This document shows positions 52,634-62,201 of a DNA stretch of 64,000 bases, one piece after another. The position numbers were made by a program, and so were the translations under genes. This DNA is from Undibacterium sp. GTDB taxonomy: Bacteria > Pseudomonadota > Gammaproteobacteria > Burkholderiales > Burkholderiaceae_D. The DNA lies in assembly GCA_030645915.1 (NCBI GenBank), contig JAUSNO010000005.1:62001-126000 (forward strand). Reading direction: 5' to 3'. How positions within the stretch are numbered: the first letter of the stretch is position 1; each line of letters opens with the position of its first letter. Below the pieces are notes generated by a model. The model was given only the letters and a program-made list of their open reading frames with translations, ran no database searches and was not told the DNA's origin.

Positions 52634-55534
52634 ATGAAACGTATGTTATTTAATGCGACACAGCAAGAAGAGTTGCGCGTCGCGATCGTCAATGGGCAAA
52701 AGCTCATCGATATCGATATCGAAACCACCGGACGCGAACTGCGCAAATCCAACATCTACAAAGGTGTTATTACGCGTATAGAACCGTCGCTCGAAGCCTG
52801 CTTCGTCAACTACGGTGAAGAACGTCACGGCTTCTTGCCTTTTAAAGAAGTCGCTCGCGGCTACTTTAAAGAAGGCATCGATGTTCGTAACGCCTCAATC
52901 AAAGATGCCCTGCGCGAAGGCCAGGAAATCATGGTTCAAGTGGAGAAGGAAGAGCGCGGCAATAAAGGCGCGGCGCTGACCACCTTCATTTCATTGGCTG
53001 GCCGCTATCTGGTTCTTATGCCGAACAATCCACGTGGTGGTGGTGTATCCCGCCGCGTTGAAGGCGAAGAACGTCAAGAATTGCGTGAAACCATGGACAA
53101 ACTGGATTTGCCTACTGGCATGTCCGTTATTGCCCGTACGGCCGGTATCGGTCGCAACGTCGACGAATTGCAATGGGATTTGAATTACCTCATGCAACTT
53201 TGGACAGCGATTGACGGCGCAGGTAAGTCTGCCGCCGGCGCCTTCTTGATTTATCAAGAGTCTTCATTGGTGATCCGTGCAATCCGCGATTATTTCCAGC
53301 CTGATATTGGCGAAATCCTCATCGACACCGATGATATCTACGAACAAGCTCAGCAATTCATGAGCCATGTGATGCCGGATATGGTCCATCGCGTGAAGCG
53401 TTACAGCGATGATGTACCGCTGTTCTCCCGCTTCCAGATCGAACATCAGATCGAAACAGCGTATTCCCGCACTGTACCCTTGCCTTCTGGCGGCGCTATT
53501 GTTATTGATCATACCGAAGCTCTGGTTTCGGTTGACGTCAACTCAGCGCGCTCCACGCGCGGTGCAGACATTGAAACAACGGCATTCAATACCAATTGCG
53601 AAGCGGCTGAAGAAGTTGCACGTCAATTGCGCCTGCGCGATCTGGGTGGTTTGATCGTGATCGATTTTATCGACATGGAAAACGCCAAGAACCAGCGTGA
53701 AGTTGAAACTCGTTTAAAAGATTCATTACGCTATGACCGCGCCCGCGTTCAAATGGGCAAGATTTCCCGCTTTGGCTTGATGGAGCTGTCGCGTCAGCGT
53801 CTGCGCCCTTCACTGTCTGAAGGCAGTCATGTGACTTGCCCGCGCTGCAATGGCACTGCGCACATCCGCGATACCGAATCATCCGCTTTGCAAGTCCTGC
53901 GCATCATTCAGGAAGAAGCGATGAAAGAAAATTCGGCAGCGATTCATGTACAGGTTCCTGTCGATGTCGCTGCTTTCTTGCTCAATGAAAAACGTGGTGA
54001 GATCCTGAAGATAGAGACACGTCACCGTGTCACTGTCATTCTGATCCCGAATACCCATCTGGAAACGCCGCATTACAAGCTGGATCGCCTGAAACATGAC
54101 GATCCACGTCTGGAAGAAGTGCACGCAAGCTATGCCATGGCAGAGCAAGCGGATACCGACATCGGCTACAGCAAGAGTCAGAAAGAAGAAGTCAAGCCAC
54201 GTCAGGAAGCCATGGTGAAGAGCATCACACCTGATACTGCGCCGCTTGTAGAACGCAAGGAAATCTCTGCAGCAGTGGCGGCACCGGCATTAACTACGTC
54301 GCAGCCAGCTTCAGAAGGATTTTTTGCAAAATTATTTAGCTTCTTCTTTTCAAAGCCTGCCGAGCCTGTAGTTGTAGCACCGGTAGTCGAAGAAAAACCG
54401 CGGCACTCTCGCGACAGGGCTGCTGGTGACCGCAACAACCGCAATCGTGGCCGCAATGGACGTGGACGCGATCGTGAAGAACGCGAAGATCGCCCGGCAA
54501 ATGTACGCGCGGACAAAGATGATGCGAACAAAGTCGCGCCTGCAGAAGCGGCACAAGCACAACGTCAGTCAAAGCAAGCCCGACCACCGCGTGAAGAGCG
54601 CGAAGGTCAAGAGCCTAAACGTGAGCGCCAGCCGCGTCAACGTGGTGGCCGCAAGGACAACGCTAATCCTGAATCAAAAACAGAAGAAGCATTGCTCGCT
54701 GTCGCTCCTGTCAACGCTCCATTGCAAGGCGCTGCACTCGCTTCGGTTTCTGCTGAGGAGCCAAAGCTTGATTCTGCGATAGCAGGCGTTGTCCCTGCGG
54801 ATAGTGAAACAGGAGAGCAAGCCGAAGAAAGTCGTCGTCGTCGTCGTCGTGGTGGTCGCAACCGCAATCGTCGTGATCGCGAAACGACAGATGGCAATGA
54901 AAATGGCGAAGCAACAGCAAAAAATGAAGGTTCAGAAAAAACCGGTAATGAGGCGCAACCCGTCTTTATTCCTGTCAGTGAACTTGTAGCTTTGGAACCT
55001 GTAGTAACGCCAATCGCCACTCCTTCAATTGAGCCTGTCGCCAATACGACTCCGGAAGTTGCCGTGCAGATGGATGCGATTGAACAGGCACCGGCTGCAC
55101 CAACATTAGAGGTTGCACCTGCAATAACGGTCGCGGCTCCAGTTGTTGAGCTTGCCGCTCCAGCGCAGGCCAGCTTGGATTTAGTGCCGACACCAGCACC
55201 GGAAACTGTGATGGCAACGGCTGACGCAACGCCAGTTGCCGCTGCGGAACCCAAAATTGCTCCTGAAACTGTCAGCGCTCCGGTTGAGCTTATTGCACCG
55301 AAACCGGTCGTGACAACACCAGCAGCAGTTACGCCAGCACCGATGCCGGTAGAAGGTCTGAATGTCATGCTTAACGAGGCAGGTCTCGCGCTGGCAAGCA
55401 CAGACCCTGAAAAATTGCGCGCCGCACAAGCAGCAGCGGAGTTGATCGTGAAACCGGCGCGCGTACCACGTGAACGCAAGCCTGTCACGCCGCAATCTTC
55501 AGAGCCGTTGCAGTTAATGGAAACCAAGAAATAA
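52634..55534 (+). CDS. rne: Ribonuclease E
   Basis: Essential endoribonuclease that starts mRNA decay and matures rRNA and tRNA. The N-terminal catalytic half has MKRMLFNATQQEELRVAIV, an S1 domain near 35-120, metal-binding Asp in VSVDVNSARSTRG (about 303) and GGLIVIDFIDM (about 346), and the zinc-link CPRCNG near 403. The C-terminal half (about 520-966) is disordered: Arg-rich segments (ESRRRRRRGGRNRNRRDRE) for RNA binding, then a long Ala/Pro/Val/Glu-rich tail. 966 aa is typical for Burkholderiales. Followed by a terminator. Confidence 0.97.
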   Translation: MKRMLFNATQQEELRVAIVNGQKLIDIDIETTGRELRKSNIYKGVITRIEPSLEACFVNYGEERHGFLPFKEVARGYFKEGIDVRNASIKDALREGQEIMVQVEKEERGNKGAALTTFISLAGRYLVLMPNNPRGGGVSRRVEGEERQELRETMDKLDLPTGMSVIARTAGIGRNVDELQWDLNYLMQLWTAIDGAGKSAAGAFLIYQESSLVIRAIRDYFQPDIGEILIDTDDIYEQAQQFMSHVMPDMVHRVKRYSDDVPLFSRFQIEHQIETAYSRTVPLPSGGAIVIDHTEALVSVDVNSARSTRGADIETTAFNTNCEAAEEVARQLRLRDLGGLIVIDFIDMENAKNQREVETRLKDSLRYDRARVQMGKISRFGLMELSRQRLRPSLSEGSHVTCPRCNGTAHIRDTESSALQVLRIIQEEAMKENSAAIHVQVPVDVAAFLLNEKRGEILKIETRHRVTVILIPNTHLETPHYKLDRLKHDDPRLEEVHASYAMAEQADTDIGYSKSQKEEVKPRQEAMVKSITPDTAPLVERKEISAAVAAPALTTSQPASEGFFAKLFSFFFSKPAEPVVVAPVVEEKPRHSRDRAAGDRNNRNRGRNGRGRDREEREDRPANVRADKDDANKVAPAEAAQAQRQSKQARPPREEREGQEPKRERQPRQRGGRKDNANPESKTEEALLAVAPVNAPLQGAALASVSAEEPKLDSAIAGVVPADSETGEQAEESRRRRRRGGRNRNRRDRETTDGNENGEATAKNEGSEKTGNEAQPVFIPVSELVALEPVVTPIATPSIEPVANTTPEVAVQMDAIEQAPAAPTLEVAPAITVAAPVVELAAPAQASLDLVPTPAPETVMATADATPVAAAEPKIAPETVSAPVELIAPKPVVTTPAAVTPAPMPVEGLNVMLNEAGLALASTDPEKLRAAQAAAELIVKPARVPRERKPVTPQSSEPLQLMETKK

Positions 55535-55551
55535 GATAGTTTCAGCTCACA

Positions 55552-55586
55552 AAACCCGACAGCAGCGATGTTGTCGGGTTTTTTTT
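55552..55586 (+). terminator. Rho-independent terminator after rne
   Basis: AACCCGACA and TTGTCGGGTT arms around GCAGCGATG, followed by eight or more T. Strong canonical terminator. It overlaps the N-terminal extension of the moaA track ORF, which supports a later moaA start. Confidence 0.9.
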
Positions 55587-55657
55587 ACTCTATAAAAATA
55601 CGAATTCGAACTCATGGTATCTTTGCTGTACCGAGCCAAAGCGTACAATCAACTTCT

Positions 55658-56785
55658 ATGACCGAAAAATTTATCCCCATCGTCGATCACCGTCAACAGC
55701 AGGCAGTATTGCGCGTTCCTTCTCGCCTGGAAGAGCCGACAGGGCAAGTGATGGATGCCTTCGGGCGCCCTTTACACGATTTACGTATCTCAGTCACAGA
55801 CAGGTGTAATTTTCGTTGCGTGTATTGCATGCCTAAAGACATTTTTGATAAAGATTATCTTTTTCTACCGCAAACATCCTTATTGAATTTTGAAGAAATC
55901 ACGCGTATCGCCAGAATTTTTGTCGCTCATGGCGTAACAAAATTAAGGCTCACCGGAGGTGAGCCCTTATTGCGCAAAAATATCGAAAAATTGATCACAA
56001 TGTTACGTGGTATATCCACGCCAGATGGACGAGAGCTAGACATCACATTGACGACCAACGGCTCGCTCCTGGCGCGTAAAGCGCAGAGTTTAAGAGATGC
56101 CGGATTGACCAGGGTGACGGTATCGCTTGATTCTTTAAATGATGCGACATTCAAGCAGATGAACGATGTGGATTTTTCTGTCTCGGATGTCCTGGATGGA
56201 ATTGCTGCAGCACATGATGCAGGGCTTGGGCCCATCAAGATCAACATGGTGGTAAAGGCGGGCTTGAACGATCAGGAAATCGTTCCGATGGCGCGACACT
56301 TCCAGAACACGCCTCACATTTTGCGTTTTATCGAATATATGGATGTCGGTGCATCGAATGGCTGGAAACTCGATGATGTCATTCCTTCTGCAGAAGTCGC
56401 GCAGCGCATTAACGATGCCGGCATGACGTTACGGCCTGTCGACCCCAACTACAATGGCGAAACGGCCAAACGATGGCGTTATGCCGATGGCGATGGCGAA
56501 ATCGGCCTCATCTCCAGCGTGACGCAAGCATTCTGTCACGACTGCAGTCGCGCCCGGCTATCGACCGAAGGCAAGCTCTACACCTGCCTGTTTGCCACTG
56601 AAGGGCATGATCTGCGCGCGCTCTTGCGCGATCCACTCGGCACGCACCCGGATCTCGCCATATCGAGCGTAGTAGCGCAATTATGGCGAGCCAGAAGTGA
56701 TCGTTATTCCGAACAACGCAGTCAAAATACGCTAGAGTTATCAGCGCCAAAGAAAAAGATAGAAATGTCATATATCGGCGGATAG
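55658..56785 (+). CDS. moaA: GTP 3',8-cyclase MoaA
   Basis: Radical SAM enzyme for the first step of molybdopterin synthesis. The N-terminal cluster motif [13 protein letters not shown] supplies Cys50, Cys54 and Cys57; the C-terminal cluster uses [18 protein letters not shown]; the chain ends in the conserved Gly-Gly (SYIGG). 375 residues from the ATG at 55658; the track start at 55568 lies in the rne terminator. First of three molybdenum cofactor genes in a row. Confidence 0.95.
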   Translation: MTEKFIPIVDHRQQQAVLRVPSRLEEPTGQVMDAFGRPLHDLRISVTDRCNFRCVYCMPKDIFDKDYLFLPQTSLLNFEEITRIARIFVAHGVTKLRLTGGEPLLRKNIEKLITMLRGISTPDGRELDITLTTNGSLLARKAQSLRDAGLTRVTVSLDSLNDATFKQMNDVDFSVSDVLDGIAAAHDAGLGPIKINMVVKAGLNDQEIVPMARHFQNTPHILRFIEYMDVGASNGWKLDDVIPSAEVAQRINDAGMTLRPVDPNYNGETAKRWRYADGDGEIGLISSVTQAFCHDCSRARLSTEGKLYTCLFATEGHDLRALLRDPLGTHPDLAISSVVAQLWRARSDRYSEQRSQNTLELSAPKKKIEMSYIGG

Positions 56786-56853
56786 GCTCGCATGTATTTG
56801 CCAGTTGAGTCGGTAACAGCAAGAACAGATGTCCCATTTACATATTAGGCAAG

Positions 56854-56926
56854 GCCCAAGACGCAATCCCCATGCGGCTTGCAGAGCAGACCACCTGCAA
56901 AGGCGCATGGGGATTGCGTCTTGGGC
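56854..56926. repeat. REP-like hairpin, copy 2 (23-bp perfect arms)
   Basis: Arms at 56854-56876 (beginning GCCCAAGACGCAATCC) and 56904-56926 are perfect reverse complements over 23 bases. The 27-base spacer contains an inner near-repeat (CTTGCAG and CTGCAAAG). Related to copies at 5659-5714 and 59974-60031 through CAATnCCCATGCG. Lies between moaA and mobA. No T tract follows, so it is not a simple terminator, but it could block read-through or stabilise the moaA 3' end. Confidence 0.85.
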
Positions 56927-56980
56927 AGGGTCACTTTTAGGTTTCTCAACAATTCAACAGCATTTCGCCGCCCATACAAA

Positions 56981-57598
56981 ATGACAATGACCGTTATCGA
57001 CAGACAACACATCACAGGACTCATACTCGCCGGAGGGCGTGGTACCAGAATGGGACAAGTCGACAAAGGCTTGCAAGCCTTCAACGGAATGGCGATGGCG
57101 ATGCATGTCCTGCTTCGGCTGTCGCCCCAGGTAGGCGACATGATCATCAATGCCAACCAGCATTTGGCGGCATACGAAGCTTTTGGCGCGCAAGTCTGGC
57201 CTGATCAGATTGAAGGATTTGCCGGCCCTCTCGCGGGTCTGCAAACTGGCCTGGCACATTGCGAGACACCTTACCTGGTCAGTGCACCTTGCGACTCACC
57301 TTTTCTTCCACTCGATCTGGTTGCGCGATTGTCTGAAGCACTTTTACTTGATGATGCGGACCTTGCCGTCGCCACAACAATAGAGAACGATGAAGGCATC
57401 GAAAGAAAGCAGGCGCACCCGGTTTTCTCGTTGATGAAATCATCGCTGTTGCCGCACCTTAGCCAATTTCTGCAAGATGGCGGACGCAAGGTCGATGCCT
57501 GGTATGCCTCATTAAAAGTGGTTGAAGTCAACTTTGAGGACACTGCTGCATTCCGCAATATCAATACGCTCAATGAATTACGCGACCTGGAATCCTAA
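56981..57598 (+). CDS. mobA: Molybdenum cofactor guanylyltransferase MobA
   Basis: Adds GMP to molybdenum cofactor. GT-A fold with ITGLILAGGRGTRMGQVDKG at the N-terminus and APCDSPFLPLDLVARL (metal site Asp). 205 residues. The track ORF starts at 56879 inside the palindromic repeat, so ATG 56981 (or 56987) is preferred; no strong ribosome-binding site is visible. One base separates it from moeA. Confidence 0.92.
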   Translation: MTMTVIDRQHITGLILAGGRGTRMGQVDKGLQAFNGMAMAMHVLLRLSPQVGDMIINANQHLAAYEAFGAQVWPDQIEGFAGPLAGLQTGLAHCETPYLVSAPCDSPFLPLDLVARLSEALLLDDADLAVATTIENDEGIERKQAHPVFSLMKSSLLPHLSQFLQDGGRKVDAWYASLKVVEVNFEDTAAFRNINTLNELRDLES

Positions 57599-57599
57599 T

Positions 57600-58904
57600 A
57601 TGATGAACACCAACAAACCCCATCAGGCGAGCTTGCACGATGTCGTCAGCTGCCAGTCAGATTACGATCCCGCCGCCCTTCCCGTCCAGCAGGCGCAGCA
57701 AATTATCCAACAGTTTATTGCCCCTATCCATGCGATAGAAAAACTGGCGATACGTCAGGCACTTGGACGAGTGCTTGCAGCAGATATCGTTTCTGGCATC
57801 AACGTTCCCGCGCATGACAACTCCGCGATGGATGGTTACGCATTGCGCGGCGGCGACCTGGCTCCCGATGCGAATACCGAACTGAACATCATCGGGACTG
57901 CGTTTGCGGGGCGCGCGTTTGATGGCGAAGTCAGTCAGGGCGAATGTATTCGCATCATGACCGGTGGCGTAATGCCACGTCATTGCGATACGGTAATCCC
58001 GCAAGAATTCACGCTCCACGCCAGTGAACTCGCCGTCACCATTCCGGCAGGCAAAATCAAGCCTGGGGACAATCGTCGTCTCAAGGGTGAAGACTTAATG
58101 CAAGGAAAAACCGCCCTTCTTCAAGGAAAAATACTCCGTCCAGCCGATTTGGGACTATTGGCATCGCTAGGAATTGCAGAAGTACCGGTACAAAGGCGAT
58201 TGCGCGTCGCTTTTTTTTCGACCGGCGATGAATTGCGCTCGCTGGGCGAAACGCTGGACGAAGGCTGCGTCTACGACAGCAACCGTTATACGCTTTACGG
58301 CATGCTGCAACGCTTAGGCTGCGATGTAATAGATATGGGTGTCATCAAGGATGAGCCTGCTGCATTAAAAGACGCCTTCCGCAGCGCCTGTGAAAACGCA
58401 GACGCCATCATCACGTCAGGCGGCGTGTCGGTTGGCGCGGCCGACTATACCAAACAGATCATGGCCGAATTAGGTGACGTGGCATTTTGGACCATCGGCA
58501 TGCGCCCGGGTCGACCGATGGCTTTCGGCAAAATTCATTCTCACGGAAAACATGCCTACCTGTTTGGCTTGCCAGGCAATCCTGTAGCCGTCATGGTCAC
58601 CTTCTACTTTCTTGTCCGCGATGCGCTGCTCCATATGATGGGAGCCAAATGCCCGGCATTGCCACTGGTTCGCGCCGCATCCAGGAGCATCATCCGCAAA
58701 CGCCCTGGAAGGACGGAATATCAACGCGGCATTTTGTCTGTCGGTAGCGATGGCAATCTGCAGGTGGCAATTACCGGTTCACAAGGATCGGGCATATTGC
58801 GCTCCATGTCGGAAGCCAATTGCATGGTCGTGTTACAGCATGATCAAGCAAATGTCGCAGCAGGAGAAGCTGTGGATGTCATGCTGTTTGAAGGGCTACT
58901 ATAA
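57600..58904 (+). CDS. moeA: Molybdopterin molybdenumtransferase MoeA
   Basis: Inserts molybdenum into adenylylated molybdopterin. Motifs: VPAHDNSAMDGYALRGGD, GGVMPRHCDTVIPQEF, TSGGVSVGAADYTKQIM, YLFGLPGNPVAVMVTFYF. 434 residues from the ATG at 57600, immediately after the mobA stop; the track ORF extends back into mobA. Standard length. Confidence 0.95.
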   Translation: MMNTNKPHQASLHDVVSCQSDYDPAALPVQQAQQIIQQFIAPIHAIEKLAIRQALGRVLAADIVSGINVPAHDNSAMDGYALRGGDLAPDANTELNIIGTAFAGRAFDGEVSQGECIRIMTGGVMPRHCDTVIPQEFTLHASELAVTIPAGKIKPGDNRRLKGEDLMQGKTALLQGKILRPADLGLLASLGIAEVPVQRRLRVAFFSTGDELRSLGETLDEGCVYDSNRYTLYGMLQRLGCDVIDMGVIKDEPAALKDAFRSACENADAIITSGGVSVGAADYTKQIMAELGDVAFWTIGMRPGRPMAFGKIHSHGKHAYLFGLPGNPVAVMVTFYFLVRDALLHMMGAKCPALPLVRAASRSIIRKRPGRTEYQRGILSVGSDGNLQVAITGSQGSGILRSMSEANCMVVLQHDQANVAAGEAVDVMLFEGLL

Positions 58905-58974
58905 AATATCTCAACAATAACGTGTTGCATAAAGCATCGCATTTTAGATACATGCAAAAAGAAAGTTTCTTTCA

Positions 58975-59802
58975 ATGATGTTAAAGCAAGATCTTTGCAG
59001 CGATCGACATACGCGCATTCTTGATGCGTTTTATGTCGTTCTGATGGCAATCATTGTGCTTGGATTGACGCTTGCTCCTGACAATTCAAATGCTCAGACA
59101 CCAGTGCCACTGCTTTTTGGAGAAAATAAAAACAATAAGGGTGAACAGCTCCCCATGCCACCGGCAATCAGTCAGTTTTTGGGATATTTTGAAAAACAAT
59201 TGTCCATCAAGTTTGAGATAAAAAACTACCCATGGAACAGAGCCGTCCTCATGGCAAATTATGATGGCGATTTAATTTTTGGTATCAGTGCCACGAGCGA
59301 AAGAGAAAAAACACTGCATTTCTCGGAACCCGTTTTTTACAATTATATTTGGTTGGTCACTCGTAGCGATGGCACCTTCCCGTTTTCAACACTACAGGAT
59401 CTCAAAGGAAAAAAAATCGGCATCATTCGCGGATCGTATTACGGCGATGAATTTGACAGCCAAAAAAATAAACTGTTTACGGTGGAAGATGATGTCAATG
59501 CCTATGCGCCACGCCTGAAAAAATTACTGACAAAACGCATGGATGCGATGTTGTATCCGAGCACAGAGACCAATGTAAAAAATGTGGAGCAACAGATTAA
59601 CCGCATTTTACAAAGTGAACTAACTGATAGTGGAAGCGCTAAGGAAAATAATTTCCGCGTACTGCCAGTCCCTTTATTGAAAGATGGAATACGATTTGCC
59701 ATTCGTATTGACCGGGATAACGGCGTCATTGCAAAACTCAATAAGGCCATCGAAAAAGGCAAGCAAAGCGGCACATTCTCAAAAATCATTCAAGAGAAAT
59801 GA
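58975..59802 (+). CDS. Periplasmic solute-binding-like protein (SBP_bac_3)
   Basis: 275 residues with an N-terminal hydrophobic segment (AFYVVLMAIIVLGLTLAPDN) that is a signal peptide or anchor, then a type 3 substrate-binding fold (NYPWNRAVLMANYDGDLIFG, ISATSEREKTLHFSEPVFY, LQDLKGKKIGIIRGSYYGDE). Related to polar amino acid binding proteins, but no ABC permease or ATPase gene is nearby, so it may be a solitary receptor-like or orphan binding protein. Ligand unknown. Confidence 0.8.
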   Translation: MMLKQDLCSDRHTRILDAFYVVLMAIIVLGLTLAPDNSNAQTPVPLLFGENKNNKGEQLPMPPAISQFLGYFEKQLSIKFEIKNYPWNRAVLMANYDGDLIFGISATSEREKTLHFSEPVFYNYIWLVTRSDGTFPFSTLQDLKGKKIGIIRGSYYGDEFDSQKNKLFTVEDDVNAYAPRLKKLLTKRMDAMLYPSTETNVKNVEQQINRILQSELTDSGSAKENNFRVLPVPLLKDGIRFAIRIDRDNGVIAKLNKAIEKGKQSGTFSKIIQEK

Positions 59803-60127
59803 ACGTATTAGCAGGGTTAAGCCAACTGAATTACGCGATCATTATTGGAAGCAATTGCCGCTGTAGGGCTCGCACTCAAACCGCGATAGTGCTACTCCCT
59901 CGAAAGGCACACGCCATCAGCGTTTCTACGAAGCGATAGCTGTCTAATGGAAATCCAGATTTGAAATAGAACACGCAATACCCATGCGCCTTACAGGCTC
60001 TTTTTGGCCTGCGAGGCGCATGGATAGTGCGACAAGCTTTTCAATCAAGCGACATTTGACGCCTTGAACTTATTATCGACAATGCCATCCAACAGGCACC
60101 GATCATTTTGATAGAATCGACAAGAGC
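59803..60127. other. Intergenic region with REP copy 3
   Basis: 325 bp with no credible ORF. Apart from the REP-like hairpin at 59974-60031, nothing was recognised; the promoter of the next gene is presumably in the last 90 bp. Confidence 0.5.
59974..60031. repeat. REP-like hairpin, copy 3
   Basis: Arms CGCAATACCCATGCGCC (59974-59990) and GGCGCATGGATAGTGCG (60015-60031) pair with two mismatches. The inner stem CAGGC/GCCTG closes a T-rich loop. Same family as copies 1 and 2. Confidence 0.75.
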
Positions 60128-60763
60128 ATGTTGACACTCACGACACAAAGCGGATATCAACAGGCGTCATGGCAAGCGCATGACAACAGGCAGCGCTTGT
60201 TTGCCGCCCTCCTCGCCACCCTTATTACCCTGTGGCTAGCACTACAGTTCAATCACCGCTCAACCAGCCACTTAACAGGTGATGCGCCAACTAAGCCATT
60301 CACCTTACTCACCTTGAGGTTCGCACCGACGTTTCCCAACAAGGCCGCAGCACCAGGCCTGCTCGCCAAACCAACGAGCAGCCCATCTATCACCAAGCCT
60401 ATGCGCGACAACCCAAGGCAGCGGGTAATAGAAACCAGCGCCATTGCCACTATCCAGCCCAAAAGCATTAGCGACGCACCTCAGGCGATTCAAGCATTCT
60501 CAGCTGCACTAGATTCGCCATTACAGATTGATCGAAAGGCGATCAGCAAGGCCTACAACGACAGCAAGAGTGAGATACAAAAAATGGCAGAAGCCAGCGG
60601 CAGGGAATTAAACAGCCCGGTCAAGACCAAGTACGAAAAATATCAAACCGCAGCCGCCGAAGCTGCCATTCCCGATTGTTTGGGCCCTCAGGGGCCGGGT
60701 GGACTAGGATTGTTAGCCATACCCGTGATCGCTTTTTCTGCAGCGACCGGTAAATGTAAATAA
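60128..60763 (+). CDS. Hypothetical membrane-anchored protein
   Basis: Not recognised. 211 residues: short cytoplasmic N-terminus, one transmembrane helix (LFAALLATLITLWLALQF, about 24-41), then a Pro/Thr/Ser-rich periplasmic stretch, a charged helical part (SKAYNDSKSEIQKMAEASGR) and a C-terminus with two cysteines (AIPDCLGPQGPGGLGLLAIP ... TGKCK). The single-anchor, Pro-rich layout is loosely TonB-like, but no TonB C-terminal motif is seen. Codon use looks like its neighbours, so it is probably a real gene. Confidence 0.6.
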   Translation: MLTLTTQSGYQQASWQAHDNRQRLFAALLATLITLWLALQFNHRSTSHLTGDAPTKPFTLLTLRFAPTFPNKAAAPGLLAKPTSSPSITKPMRDNPRQRVIETSAIATIQPKSISDAPQAIQAFSAALDSPLQIDRKAISKAYNDSKSEIQKMAEASGRELNSPVKTKYEKYQTAAAEAAIPDCLGPQGPGGLGLLAIPVIAFSAATGKCK

Positions 60764-61085
60764 GCGCATTATCCGTTTTATGCAACACAAGTAAATTCCA
60801 ACATGGTGCGCTACCGCACCGACCAAGCCTCGCCAACTGCATAAACTCTGCGCCAACACCAAAGCAAAATTTATTGATGATTCACATAAATAAGTCACTG
60901 TTTTGTGCAAAGTTAATATTGTCTTTTTTCATCGCCTGGCCATACAACAATACAGTCAGGCATGATGTTTTTCCGGACCAGAACACCTAAGCATGCGCAG
61001 CGATGAAACCTTATTTTTCATTGTGTGCTGTTTGCAAACGATGTCGCTGCACCTCACCTTTTAATATGCTTTTAGGAACCTGATC
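60764..61085. other. Gene-free region upstream of ompA
   Basis: 322 bp; only short spurious ORFs. A long untranslated leader is plausible for an abundant porin-like protein, and TTTAGGAACC precedes the ompA ATG as its ribosome-binding region. No clear promoter chosen. Confidence 0.4.
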
Positions 61086-62120
61086 ATGAACGTTAAGAAT
61101 AAAATTGCCATTGCCATCGCAACACTTTGCTGTGCCAGCTCTGCCCTGGCGGCTGATTACTACCCATCATGGTATGTAGGCGCAAGTGCCATTGGCGCTC
61201 AACCAGATCCAGACTTTGGCGCAGGCAATCGTGGCTATGGTGCAAGCTTGCGCGTCGGTAAAGTGCTGAACGAGAACTGGGATATGCAATTGGGCACAAG
61301 CTATATGCTGGCCAAAGAAAACGATCGTCGCTACCGTCAAAACACACTGGGGGGCGAAATGCTGTACATGTTTTCGCGCAAATCAGTGCGTCCCTACATT
61401 GCGCTAGGCGCGGGTGCAGAGTTTGATAAAACACGCTCACGTTTTGGCTCCACTGACCGTCTCTCCCCTTATGCCAGCGCAGGTGTCGGAGTACAAATGG
61501 ACTTGAATCAGCAATGGTCGGTGCAAGCCGATTTCCGCAAGGTGCATGGCTATTTGCGCAGTAACGAATTTGGCTTCAATCAAGCAAGCAATAGCTATGT
61601 AGGTCTTGGCTTGAACTACACTTTTGACAAGCCGGCACCAGCACCAGCGCCAGTTGTACGTGCACCAGAACCCATGCCAGAACCAGTCGTCGTCGTTGCA
61701 CCCGCACCGCAGCCAGTGGTTGCCGTGCCTCCGCCACGTTTTGAAAAAATCACACTGTCGGCGACAGAACTATTTGCCTTTGACAGTGCAACACTAGCTC
61801 CGCAACAAGCAAAGCTGGATGAAATTGCCACTGCCTTAAATGCCAATACGCAGGTAGATAATGTGGTTATTACTGGCTATGCAGATCGCATCGGCGCCGC
61901 CAAATACAATCTCAAGCTGTCAGAGCAACGTGCTAACTCCGTCAAGAGCTATTTAACGGACAAGGGCGTGAATGCCGGCAGAATTTCCGCAATCGGCAAA
62001 GGCGAAGATAATCCAGTTGTTACCTGCAACGATAAGAAAAAAGCTGATCTGATTGTTTGCCTGGAGCCAAATCGCCGCGTAGAAATTGAACAGATCACGA
62101 TTGAACGACGCGTTCGCTAA
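61086..62120 (+). CDS. ompA: OmpA family outer membrane protein
   Basis: 344 residues. Signal peptide ending ASSALA before ADYYP; an N-terminal beta-barrel of about 170 residues (WYVGASAIGAQPDPDFGAGN; YVGLGLNYTFDKP closes it); a Pro/Ala/Val linker (APAPAPVVRAPEPMPEP); and a C-terminal OmpA peptidoglycan-binding domain (VVITGYADRIGAAKYNLKLS, SEQRANSVKSYL, EPNRRVEIE). Anchors the outer membrane to the cell wall. Followed by a clear terminator. Confidence 0.94.
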   Translation: MNVKNKIAIAIATLCCASSALAADYYPSWYVGASAIGAQPDPDFGAGNRGYGASLRVGKVLNENWDMQLGTSYMLAKENDRRYRQNTLGGEMLYMFSRKSVRPYIALGAGAEFDKTRSRFGSTDRLSPYASAGVGVQMDLNQQWSVQADFRKVHGYLRSNEFGFNQASNSYVGLGLNYTFDKPAPAPAPVVRAPEPMPEPVVVVAPAPQPVVAVPPPRFEKITLSATELFAFDSATLAPQQAKLDEIATALNANTQVDNVVITGYADRIGAAKYNLKLSEQRANSVKSYLTDKGVNAGRISAIGKGEDNPVVTCNDKKKADLIVCLEPNRRVEIEQITIERRVR

Positions 62121-62141
62121 TCTTCATCAGTTTGTAAAAAT

Positions 62142-62166
62142 AAAAAAGGGGCAATGCCCCTTTTTT
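62142..62166 (+). terminator. Rho-independent terminator after ompA
   Basis: AAAAAAGGGGC-AAT-GCCCCTTTTTT, a compact perfect hairpin that can work in both directions. It overlaps the extended start of the yihY track ORF, supporting the later start used for that gene. Confidence 0.9.
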
Positions 62167-62201
62167 CTATCCAACAACACAAAATAGTTGCGTACTGCAA
62201 G

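Noticed and set aside
54637-55527. 296-aa minus-strand ORF
   Set aside because: Low-complexity Ala/Ser/Thr/Gly translation produced by reading the rne C-terminal tail backwards; a shadow ORF.
55568-55657. Extended N-terminus of MoaA in the ORF track
   Set aside because: It begins inside the rne terminator and is not part of the conserved protein; ATG 55658 is preferred.
56879-56980. Extended N-terminus of MobA in the ORF track
   Set aside because: It is translation of the REP-like palindrome; the family starts at the LILAGGRGTRMG region.
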